DNA of 11,855 nucleotides from Aeromicrobium sp. (GTDB lineage: Bacteria > Actinomycetota > Actinomycetes > Propionibacteriales > Nocardioidaceae), in the NCBI GenBank assembly GCA_023254755.1, contig JALRKU010000156.1, positions 1 through 11,855 on the forward strand, in the 5' to 3' direction. This document shows positions 5,553-11,698 of this stretch, piece by piece. A program made the translations under genes and the position numbers. The notes beneath the pieces are model-generated. The model saw nothing but the letters and a program-made list of their open reading frames with translations, did no database searches and was not told where the DNA came from. Numbering within the stretch: position 1 is the first letter of the stretch; every line of letters begins with the position of its first letter.

Positions 5553-6067
5553 GGCCCGGTGGACTCGCGGTCGTGGCCGCCGCGCTCGTGGTGTTCCTGG
5601 GTGGGACCTTCATCGGGCTGCGCCTGCTCACGTCCGAGGCCGACGTCACCGCCACCGGCCCGACGTGCGAGCCACGGGCCGTCGAGACGGGCGAGGAGCT
5701 GACGTCGAACCTGGTCACGATCAGCGTCTACAACGCGTCGCGCACGGCGGGCCTCGCCAACCGCTACTCGGTGCTGCTGCAGCGACGCAACTTCCTCGCC
5801 GGCACGGTCGCCAACAACCCGACCGACCTCACCACCGACGACGTCCTCATCGTGACCGACGACCCGAAGGACCCTCGGGTGCGACTCGTGGCGGCCCAGT
5901 TCGGCGGCAAGGTCCGCTTCGAGAAGGGCACGGTGCCGGGCAGCAACGGCGTCGCGGTGCTCGTGGGACGCAACTACGCCGACAAGCGGCTGAAGAAGAA
6001 GGCGCCCACGGCCGTCGAGTCCGATCGACGCATCGACGCCTGCATCCCCATCGCCAGCGAGCTCTGA
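5549..6067 (+). CDS. Membrane-anchored LytR_C-domain protein
   Basis: The 172-residue product has one N-terminal membrane anchor (about 5-28, GLAVVAAALVVFLGGTFIGL) and then an extracytoplasmic LytR C-terminal-type domain (about 54-142). The domain is recognised by VTISVYNASRTAGLANRYS (56-74), RRNFLAGTVANN (79-90) and DDPRVRLVAAQFGG-like spacing. It lacks the catalytic LytR-CpsA-Psr transferase domain, so it cannot itself attach polymers to peptidoglycan. Stand-alone LytR_C proteins are presumed to be envelope accessory factors. Two cysteines (40 and about 165) could form a disulfide outside the cell. The GTG start overlaps the upstream stop (GTGA at 5549-5552), so the two are coupled and probably form one operon under the 5238-5243 box. 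Its stop is only 3 bp from the end of the convergent antiporter gene. Confidence 0.87.
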   Translation: MRPGGLAVVAAALVVFLGGTFIGLRLLTSEADVTATGPTCEPRAVETGEELTSNLVTISVYNASRTAGLANRYSVLLQRRNFLAGTVANNPTDLTTDDVLIVTDDPKDPRVRLVAAQFGGKVRFEKGTVPGSNGVAVLVGRNYADKRLKKKAPTAVESDRRIDACIPIASEL

Positions 6068-6070
6068 CGC

Positions 6071-7561
6071 TCAGGGCCCGTCGCGTCCCCACCCGGCGAG
6101 GCGCCCGTGGCGCGCGACGGCGCGGAGCCGTGCCTCGGTGGCGACGCGCACACGGCGCTCGGCCACGATCAGCAGGTCGTCGGACGTGGCGAGTCGCGTG
6201 GTGCGGTGGGGCACGAACGTGGCGCCGTCGCGCACGACCATCGAGACCGACGCGCCGACGGGCAGCCTGAGCTCGGCGATCTCGACGCCGGCCAGCTTCG
6301 AGCCCTCGGGGATGCGGATCTGGAGCAGGTCGGCCGACACCCGCTCGAGAGGTGCGGCCTCGACCTCGACGTCGCGCATGCGGTCCGAGAGCACGCCGCA
6401 GAGCTCCGCGAGCCGCGTGAGCGGTCCGGCCTGGACCAGCGTGTACACGACGACCGCGACGAACACGATGTTGAACAGGTCGTGCGAACCCTCGACGTCG
6501 GCGGACAGCGGGATGGTCGCCAGCACGATGGGGACCGCACCACGAAGACCCGCCCACGCGATGAACGCCTGCTCGCGCAGTCCGCTGGTGAACCACGTGG
6601 AGCAGGCGAGCACCGACAGCGGTCGGGCCACGAACGTGAGGATCGCGCCAGCCGCGAGGCCCGTCCAGACGTGCCACCACGCGAGGTCGTCGGGGTTGGC
6701 GAGCAGGCCGAGCATGACGAACAGCCCGATCTGCGCCAGCCAGCCGACGCCCTCGACGAACGAGCGGGTGACGGCCCGGTGCGGCAGCACGGCGTTGCCG
6801 AGCACGAGAGCGGCGACGTAGACGGCCGCGAAGCCGCTCGCGTGGACGGCAGCGGCCGACGCGTACGCCAGCACGGTGAAGCCGAGCACCACGAGGGGGT
6901 AGAGGCCCGACGCGGGGAGGGCGACCCGGTGCATCAGCATCGCGCCGATGCGGCCGACCCCGAGGCCGATCAGCGTGCCGACCACGAGCTCGAACAGGAT
7001 CAGGGCGATGAAGTGGCCGACTCCGCCGTCGGCGAGCTCGCCGGCGCTGACCGCGATGACGAGCACGACGATCGGGGCGTCGTTGAGGCCCGACTCGGCC
7101 TCGAGCACGCCGACGACGCGGCGCTTGAGCGGCACCGAGCGCAGCACGGAGAAGACGGCGGCGGCATCGGTCGGGGTCAGCACGGCGGCGAGCAGCACCG
7201 CCAGCGTCCAGTCGAGTCCGAGGACGAGGTGGGCGCTGACCGCGACCACGGTGACGCTGACCGCGGCTCCGAGGGTGGCCAGGAGCAGGCCGTGCGCCAT
7301 CGACGGTCTGACCTCCTCCCACTTGGTGGTCAGGCCGCCCTCGGCGAGGATCAGCATCAGCGCGGCGAAGCCCAGGGCGTGGGCCAGGTCGGCGTCGTGG
7401 AACTGGATGCCGAGGCCGGAGCTGCCCAGCACCAGGCCGAGCGCGAGGTAGACCAGCAGCGAGGGCAGGCCCGCCGTCGACGACAGGCGCACCGCGAGAG
7501 CCGCGAGGATCAGGACGCTCGAACCGACCAGCAGGTAGGTGTCGAGGTCGTGGACATCCAT
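6071..7561 (-). CDS. CPA1-type cation/proton antiporter with RCK_C domain (NhaP2/CvrA-like)
   Basis: This inner-membrane antiporter has 496 residues and exchanges K+ or Na+ for protons. About twelve hydrophobic segments fill residues 10-385. Family signatures include LTPTDAAAVFSVLRS (128-142) and LEAESGLNDAPIVVLV (153-168), which contains the Asn-Asp ion-binding pair, followed later by AWAGLRGAVPIVLA. After the last helix, residues about 400-475 form an RCK_C/TrkA_C domain (LLQIRIPEGSKLAGVEIAEL), the cytosolic ligand-binding regulator found in the NhaP2/CvrA potassium/proton group. I chose ATG 7561 because AAAGGAG lies six bases upstream; the in-frame ATG at 7579 contains that site within its own reading. 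The -10 box TAGGAT is at 7601-7596. A 20-bp palindrome covers the -35 region, so repressor or activator control is likely. Ion preference cannot be settled here. Confidence 0.92.
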   Translation of the reverse strand: MDVHDLDTYLLVGSSVLILAALAVRLSSTAGLPSLLVYLALGLVLGSSGLGIQFHDADLAHALGFAALMLILAEGGLTTKWEEVRPSMAHGLLLATLGAAVSVTVVAVSAHLVLGLDWTLAVLLAAVLTPTDAAAVFSVLRSVPLKRRVVGVLEAESGLNDAPIVVLVIAVSAGELADGGVGHFIALILFELVVGTLIGLGVGRIGAMLMHRVALPASGLYPLVVLGFTVLAYASAAAVHASGFAAVYVAALVLGNAVLPHRAVTRSFVEGVGWLAQIGLFVMLGLLANPDDLAWWHVWTGLAAGAILTFVARPLSVLACSTWFTSGLREQAFIAWAGLRGAVPIVLATIPLSADVEGSHDLFNIVFVAVVVYTLVQAGPLTRLAELCGVLSDRMRDVEVEAAPLERVSADLLQIRIPEGSKLAGVEIAELRLPVGASVSMVVRDGATFVPHRTTRLATSDDLLIVAERRVRVATEARLRAVARHGRLAGWGRDGP

Positions 7562-7595
7562 GGGCAGCTCCTTTCCCATGGACGTCCGGAGGTCG

Positions 7596-7601
7596 ATCCT
7601 A
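7596..7601 (-). promoter_or_regulatory. -10 box of the antiporter gene
   Basis: TAGGAT on the minus strand predicts a start near 7589 and a 28-base leader that includes the AAAGGAG ribosome site. With a 17-bp spacer the -35 would begin at 7619, the first base of the palindrome, and it has no TTGACA-like sequence. Confidence 0.5.
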
Positions 7602-7618
7602 TCGGTGTCGCCGACGAC

Positions 7619-7638
7619 GGTTCGACCCGGGTCGAACC
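7619..7638. promoter_or_regulatory. 20-bp perfect palindrome between divergent genes (operator candidate)
   Basis: GGTTCGACCC at 7619-7628 is followed immediately by its exact reverse complement GGGTCGAACC at 7629-7638. It occupies the -35 position of the antiporter promoter and lies 43-62 bases before the GTG of the hydrolase gene. A dimeric regulator bound here could control either gene or both. No regulator gene is adjacent. Confidence 0.75.
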
Positions 7639-7680
7639 TCAGGACGGGCGCGCTGCCACGCCCCGTGGTTCGCTGGGCGC

Positions 7681-8499
7681 GTGACCGGACCGACCCGCCG
7701 CGCCGTGCTGATCGGCGCTGCCGCCCTCGCCCTGGGCGCCTGCAGCGGGACGGCCCCGACGCGGCAGGATGAGCCCGTGGAGACGCTCCGGTACGGCGAC
7801 GATCCCGCCCAGCTGCTCGAGCTGTCGCGGCCTGCCGGGACCTCGCGCGGCGTGGTCGTCGTCGTGCACGGCGGGTTCTGGCAGGCGCAGTACGACCTCG
7901 GGCTCGGCCGGCCCCTCGCCGCGTCGCTGGCGCAGCACGGCTGGACCGCCGCCAACCTGGAGTACCGCCGGCTCGGCAACGGTGGCGGGTGGCCGGAGAC
8001 CTTCGACGACGTGAGTGCCGGCATCGACGCGCTCGGCGACGTCGACGGGCTCGACCTGTCTCGCGTCGTGACCCTGGGACACTCCGCCGGTGGCCACCTC
8101 GCGGTGTGGGCCGCCGGACGGCAGGCCCACGAGCGATGGCGCGACGCGCGCGTCGCGGTGACGGCCGCCGTGTCGCAGGCCGGGGTCCTCGACCTGGGCA
8201 CGGCTCTCACCGCCCACGTCGGCGGGTCGACCGTTCGCCAGCTGATCGGCGAGACGACCCCTGGACGTCTCGCGCTGTGCGACCCGATCGAGCAGGTCCC
8301 GCTCGCCGTCCCCGTCCGCTGCGTGCACGGCACGGACGACGACGTCGTGCCGCTGGCGCAGTCGCGGACCTACGTCGAGGCCGCGTCAGCCGCTGGCGGC
8401 GACGCGACGCTCACCGAGGTCGCGGGCGACCACTTCACCCTCATCGATCCCGCCTCGCAGGCGTGGCGTCGGACGCTCGACCTGCTCGACGCCCTCTGA
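7681..8499 (+). CDS. Tat-type lipoprotein alpha/beta hydrolase (esterase)
   Basis: This exported, lipid-anchored serine hydrolase has 272 residues. The N-terminus TRRAVLIGAAALALGAC combines a twin-arginine motif (residues 5-10) with a lipobox LGAC whose Cys21 would be acylated. The catalytic apparatus is complete: oxyanion motif HGGFW (63-67), nucleophile elbow GHSAGG with Ser135, an acidic residue in GTDDDVVP (217-224), and His251 in GDHF. The HGGFW form recalls esterases and kynurenine-formamidase-like enzymes. The GTG at 7681 is chosen because it supplies the signal peptide; no good ribosome site or -10 box is seen. A GTG at 7777 would remove the signal. The last 114 bp, including the codon for His251, are antisense to the end of the diguanylate cyclase gene. 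The substrate is unknown. Confidence 0.88.
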   Translation: MTGPTRRAVLIGAAALALGACSGTAPTRQDEPVETLRYGDDPAQLLELSRPAGTSRGVVVVVHGGFWQAQYDLGLGRPLAASLAQHGWTAANLEYRRLGNGGGWPETFDDVSAGIDALGDVDGLDLSRVVTLGHSAGGHLAVWAAGRQAHERWRDARVAVTAAVSQAGVLDLGTALTAHVGGSTVRQLIGETTPGRLALCDPIEQVPLAVPVRCVHGTDDDVVPLAQSRTYVEAASAAGGDATLTEVAGDHFTLIDPASQAWRRTLDLLDAL

Positions 8500-9474
8500 C
8501 GGGCGGACCCGCGGCGGGGCGTGACGCTGCTCCTTCTGGCGGTACATGCCGCGGTCGGCGCGACCGAACAGCGACTCCGGGGTGTCGTCGCGACGACCCT
8601 CGGCCGCTCCCACGGAGAACGCGACCGGCGCTGACGCCTGGAGGCGGCGGGCCACCATCTCGGCCTCGGCCCGCACCGTGCGGGGCATCACCACGACGAA
8701 CTCGTCGCCGCCCACCCGGGCCAGCTCGTCGGTGGGCCGCAGGTTCTGGGTCCAGTGCTCCACCGCCCGCACCAGCAGCTCGTCGCCGGCCTGGTGGCCC
8801 ATCTGGTTGTTCACCTCGCGCAGTCCGTCGAGGTCGATCGACAGCACCGAGAACGGCTCACCGCGCTGACGCAGGCGGGCCGCGGCACGCTCGATCGCGG
8901 TGTCGACGGCCCAGCGGTTCGCCGCGCCCGTCAGCATGTCGGTGCTGGCCATCTGGTCGAGCCGACGCTTGATGCGGCCGAACAGCTCGGTCACCGCGAC
9001 GCCCTGCACGACGATGCCGATCGAGAGGCTCGTCAGCATCGCGTCCTCTCGCTGCACGATCGACAGCAGCCACCACAGCGAACCGGCGTAGACGACGACC
9101 CGCCCGCGGGTGGGCTCGGCGAACCAGACCACGTACAGGGCGAGCATCGGCAGCAGCATGCCGTTGGCGAGCGCCGCGAGGTCGGAGTGCGTCGTCCACG
9201 ACAAGATGCCGAGCCAGCCGAGCAGGTGGGCGCACAGGACGAGCGCCTCTCCCTCGGTGACCCGGTTCCGACGCCGCAGCAGGAACAACAGGATCACCAG
9301 CGAGATGCCGGCGAGCGTCGCCAGCAGCCACCGGGGGTTCTTCCCCGGGATCCAGAACACGGCGCTCGCCGTGAGCAGCGCCGTGCTCGCGACGTACATC
9401 GCCGTCGTCGCCAGTGCCAGCGGCTTCAGTCCACTCCCGAACCGAACCCGTCGCTTGTCAGCCATTGGGGCCAT
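8386..9474 (-). CDS. Membrane-bound diguanylate cyclase (GGDEF domain)
   Basis: This enzyme makes the second messenger cyclic di-GMP from two GTP. The 362-residue product has an N-terminal membrane sensor of about six segments (roughly 19-40, 49-67, 77-94, 100-119, 126-140, 147-163), then a GGDEF domain (about 175-320). It begins with DMLTGAANR (179-187), carries a metal-binding IDLDGLREVNN segment (213-223), and has the intact active-site motif GGDEF (255-259). The product-inhibition I-site RPTD (246-249) sits exactly five residues before GGDEF, so feedback inhibition is expected. No EAL domain is present. ATG 9474 is chosen because GAGGGAG lies about ten bases upstream; in-frame starts also exist at 9483 (GTG) and 9465. 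A tail of about 47 residues after the domain is partly encoded antisense to the hydrolase gene. Confidence 0.93.
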   Translation of the reverse strand: MAPMADKRRVRFGSGLKPLALATTAMYVASTALLTASAVFWIPGKNPRWLLATLAGISLVILLFLLRRRNRVTEGEALVLCAHLLGWLGILSWTTHSDLAALANGMLLPMLALYVVWFAEPTRGRVVVYAGSLWWLLSIVQREDAMLTSLSIGIVVQGVAVTELFGRIKRRLDQMASTDMLTGAANRWAVDTAIERAAARLRQRGEPFSVLSIDLDGLREVNNQMGHQAGDELLVRAVEHWTQNLRPTDELARVGGDEFVVVMPRTVRAEAEMVARRLQASAPVAFSVGAAEGRRDDTPESLFGRADRGMYRQKEQRHAPPRVRPSEGVEQVERPTPRLRGGIDEGEVVARDLGERRVAASG

Positions 9475-9498
9475 CGATCCCACACTCCCTCGCTGATC

Positions 9499-9504
9499 AA
9501 TCTA
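9499..9504 (-). promoter_or_regulatory. -10 box of the diguanylate cyclase gene
   Basis: TAGATT on the minus strand predicts a start near 9492 and a leader of about 18 bases that contains the GAGGGAG ribosome site. A short GTGC-GAA-GCAC inverted repeat (9517-9527) lies just upstream. The rest of the gap to 9649 shows no gene. Confidence 0.45.
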
Positions 9505-9649
9505 CTGATTCCGTACGTGCGAAGCACACCTCCGGTCGAAGATGCTCCGATGGGACCACCCGTCCGGGACGGATGTCCCCGTCGATCGACAGCAGACCCG
9601 GGACGTCGTCGGCCGGGGACGGCCTCGCGCCAGCGTGGACGGAGGGCTC

Positions 9650-10789
9650 TCAGGCCGACGCGAGCGCGGCGGCGATGCGGGCGACACCCTCGTCGAGCAG
9701 CTCCGGCGAGGTCGCGAGGTTGATCCGCGCGAAGCCCGCGAACCCGGCACCGAACTCGGTGCCGGGGCTCAGCGCGACCCGACCGTGCTCCAGCAGGTGC
9801 GCCGCCGCCTCGCCCGGCAGTGCGTGCTGACGCAGGTCCAGCCAGGCCAGGTAGGTGCCGCTCTCACGGTTCCAGTCCACCCGCGGCAGGCGTTCGTCGA
9901 GGAGCCGAGCGAGCTGCACCCGGTTCTCCGCGAGGTCGGCGCGCACCCCGTCGAGCCAGTCGCGTCCGTGCTCCAGCGCCGCGACGTGCGCCACGACGCC
10001 GAGGTGGCTGAGGCCGTGCTCGACGGTCGGGTGCAGGCCTGACACGTCGGCCTCGGCGCCCGGCAGCAGCAGACCGGCCTTGAGCCCCGCGAGGTTGAAC
10101 GCCTTGGACGCCGACGACGCGACGATCCCCCGCTCGCCCCCGGGCACCGCCAGGTAGGGGACGAAGCCCTCCGCCACCGGCCCGTGGATCTCGTCGACGA
10201 CCACGTGGACCGAGCGGCGGTGCGCGAGGGCCGCGACCGCCGCCAGCTCGTCGGCCGAGTGCACGACCGAGGTCGGGTTCTGGGGACTGCACAGCAGGTG
10301 CACCGCGGCACGGCCGTCGGACGTCGCCCGTGCGTACGCCGCGTCGAGGACCTCCAGGTCGAGTCGGCCCTCGGGCGTCAGCGGTGCCTCGACGAGGCGC
10401 CGGTCGGTGCGCTCCGCGACCGCGAAGAACGGTCCGTACACGGGCGGGTTCACGACCACGGCGTCGCCCGGCGCCGTCAGCAGCTCGACCACCTCGCGCA
10501 GGCCGGTCATCACGTCCGCGACACCGACCGCGCGTGACGGCTCGGGCGTCCAGCCCCACCGGTCGGCGGCGAAGTCCGCGAACGCGACGGGGTAGGCGTC
10601 GCCGCACGGGTAACCGGTGTCGCCGTCGCGCATCGCACGGCTCACCGCCTCGACGACGGCCGGCACCGGGTGCGCATCCATCTCGGCGACGAACATCGGC
10701 AGCACGTCGGGGGCGTGCATCCGCCACTTGATGCTGGTGCGGCGTCGCAGATCCGCGATCGACAGGTCCCTCAGCGGTGACGAGCTCAC
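9650..10789 (-). CDS. PLP-dependent C-S lyase/aminotransferase, MalY/PatB family
   Basis: This cytosolic fold-type I pyridoxal-phosphate enzyme has 379 residues. Its closest pattern is the MalY/PatB group of cystathionine beta-lyases, which cleave cystathionine or cysteine conjugates to pyruvate, ammonia and a thiol. Evidence in order: the N-terminal KWR...LPMFVAEMD signature (21-38), NPPVYGPFF (114-122), CSPQNPT (167-173) with the cofactor Asn, VVVDEIHGPV (196-205) with the cofactor Asp, SSASKAFNLAGLK (225-237) with Lys229 as the Schiff-base lysine, and RINLATS (355-361) with the substrate-carboxylate Arg. Family members can also have aminotransferase or regulatory roles, so the exact reaction is not certain. 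The GTG at 10789 has no Shine-Dalgarno, but TAGGCT (10801-10796) ends six bases before it, so the mRNA is probably leaderless. Confidence 0.92.
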   Translation of the reverse strand: MSSSPLRDLSIADLRRRTSIKWRMHAPDVLPMFVAEMDAHPVPAVVEAVSRAMRDGDTGYPCGDAYPVAFADFAADRWGWTPEPSRAVGVADVMTGLREVVELLTAPGDAVVVNPPVYGPFFAVAERTDRRLVEAPLTPEGRLDLEVLDAAYARATSDGRAAVHLLCSPQNPTSVVHSADELAAVAALAHRRSVHVVVDEIHGPVAEGFVPYLAVPGGERGIVASSASKAFNLAGLKAGLLLPGAEADVSGLHPTVEHGLSHLGVVAHVAALEHGRDWLDGVRADLAENRVQLARLLDERLPRVDWNRESGTYLAWLDLRQHALPGEAAAHLLEHGRVALSPGTEFGAGFAGFARINLATSPELLDEGVARIAAALASA

Positions 10790-10795
10790 GCCCCG

Positions 10796-10817
10796 AGCCT
10801 AGGTCGCGGCGTAGTCT
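10796..10817. promoter_or_regulatory. Back-to-back leaderless promoters
   Basis: On the minus strand TAGGCT (10801-10796) is followed by six bases and the GTG of the PLP-enzyme gene at 10789. On the plus strand TAGTCT (10812-10817) is followed by seven bases and the ATG of the small HTH gene at 10825. Neither start has a ribosome site. The two promoters share a 35-bp gap, so polymerase bound to one would probably exclude the other. Confidence 0.5.
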
Positions 10818-10824
10818 CGACGAC

Positions 10825-11022
10825 ATGACCGACCTGCCCTCGCGCCTGACGCTCGACCAGGCCGCCGAGCTGCTCGGCACCGACCTGGCCGGCGTCCGCC
10901 GCCTCGTCGCGACCGGCAGGGTCGAGGTGCACCAGGTCTGCTCGGGTCGGTGCGAGACACTGCTCGGCCGCGACTCGGTGCTTGCGCTGGCTGCTCAGCC
11001 CTCGGTGAGCACGAAAGCGTAG
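10825..11022 (+). CDS. Small helix-turn-helix protein (excisionase/BldC-like)
   Basis: The 65-residue basic protein resembles single-domain winged-helix DNA-binding proteins of the excisionase/MerR/BldC type. RLTLDQAAELLGTDLAGVRRLVATGRVEV (about 7-35) has the usual 'sets the HTH, then short wing' layout. The wing carries two cysteines, VCSGRC (about 38-43), in place of the typical basic hairpin. ATG 10825 is chosen from the -10 box TAGTCT seven bases upstream and because homologous domains begin close to the HTH; a longer reading from 10777 would overlap the divergent gene. Its last 28 bp overlap the convergent lipoprotein gene. It could regulate itself or the divergent PLP-enzyme gene (inference). 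No integrase is nearby, so a phage excisionase role is not supported. Confidence 0.72.
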   Translation: MTDLPSRLTLDQAAELLGTDLAGVRRLVATGRVEVHQVCSGRCETLLGRDSVLALAAQPSVSTKA

Positions 11023-11513
11023 CTCGCGTCGTCGGGCGCCGGGGCGAAGCCGTTCGACTCCTCGTCCTGGCCAGCCGCCTCCTCCTGCTCCTGCTCGGAC
11101 AGACGTCGTCCGTACGGGGCGACCGTGACCGAGACGTCGACCGGGCCCTCGACGCTCGTCCCGTCGGCGAGGTCGAGCACCAGATGGTCGGCTGCGTCGC
11201 TCGTGCGGGTGCACGTCCAGGTGTCCGACAGCACGACGTCCCCACCCGAGACCGACACGTCGAGGAACGACAGACCGGCGCAGTCGGCCCGCAGGTGGAT
11301 CGGCCCCTCGACGGATCCCAGCTCCACGGTGACCCGCGAGTCGCCCGTGCGGACCGCGTCGGCCAGCACCCGCTCGCCGTCCGCGCCGGGCGGGGCCGTC
11401 ACGGCCGGGCTGGGTGCAGGGGTGGGCCCGTCGTCGATGCCCGAACCGCCTCCGCAGGCTCCGCAGATCACCAGCACCGCGCCCACCAGGGCAGTCCCCG
11501 ATCGACTCCGCAT
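10995..11513 (-). CDS. Putative secreted lipoprotein of unknown function
   Basis: I do not recognise the family. The 172-residue product starts MRSRSG and continues with a hydrophobic stretch (7-17) ending in CGACGGGSG. Cys20 is the likely lipidation site, although Cys at -3 is unusual for a lipobox. A Pro/Ala-rich linker (about 30-43) follows, as in many actinobacterial lipoproteins. The mature part has a beta-rich look (RVTVELGSVEGPIHLRADC, VDVSVTVAPYG) with two further cysteines that may pair, then an acidic Glu/Gln-rich tail (EQEQEEAAGQDEE). ATG 11513 is supported by the signal peptide and by TACAGT (11526-11521) seven bases upstream, giving a leaderless mRNA. The reading frame continues upstream into the broken region but loses protein character there. 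It overlaps the HTH gene by 28 bp at the 3' end. Confidence 0.78.
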   Translation of the reverse strand: MRSRSGTALVGAVLVICGACGGGSGIDDGPTPAPSPAVTAPPGADGERVLADAVRTGDSRVTVELGSVEGPIHLRADCAGLSFLDVSVSGGDVVLSDTWTCTRTSDAADHLVLDLADGTSVEGPVDVSVTVAPYGRRLSEQEQEEAAGQDEESNGFAPAPDDASYAFVLTEG

Positions 11514-11520
11514 GGCCGTC

Positions 11521-11526
11521 ACTGTA
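11521..11526 (-). promoter_or_regulatory. Leaderless -10 box of the lipoprotein gene
   Basis: TACAGT on the minus strand (TAnnnT type) is followed by seven bases and the ATG at 11513, with no ribosome site. It is the same layout as other starts in this window. Confidence 0.45.
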
Positions 11527-11569
11527 GCCGCGGCGGAAGTCTTCGGGGCGCTCCACGCGCAGAGCTCTG

Positions 11570-11698
11570 CACCACGTCGAAGGGGACGACCGTCTTGGCG
11601 ACGGCGAGGGTCTCCTTGACCACCGCGTCGTCGCTGAACGGGTCGCCCGCGACGAGGCGGACGACGCGCAGCCCGTTGCGCGCCTCGGTCAGGGCGGC
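11570..11698 (-). pseudogene. Fragment of a tetrapyrrole methylase (SUMT/CobA-HemD-like)
   Basis: About 43 codons read ALTEARNGLRVVRLVAGDPF and continue to about ...VVPFDVV. R-L-x-x-G-D-P-F followed some 20 residues later by P-F-D-V-V is the signature of uroporphyrinogen-III methyltransferase-type (SUMT) domains, which act in sirohaem and cobalamin synthesis. The composition is typical of the rest of the window (about 74% GC). The domain is cut on both sides: the expected P-G after V-V is replaced by Q-S-S, and upstream the similarity stops at about 11698, where another gene begins in a different frame. It therefore cannot make an active enzyme as it stands. Confidence 0.6.

Noticed and set aside
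6107..7684. A 525-codon plus-strand open frame
   Set aside because: It is the antisense shadow of the antiporter gene. The low-complexity product, rich in Asp, Glu, Gln, His and Arg, has no membrane or domain logic.
10825..11022. Phage excisionase marking an integrated element
   Set aside because: No integrase, attachment-site repeats or phage genes are nearby, and composition matches the neighbours; a chromosomal BldC-like regulator is simpler.
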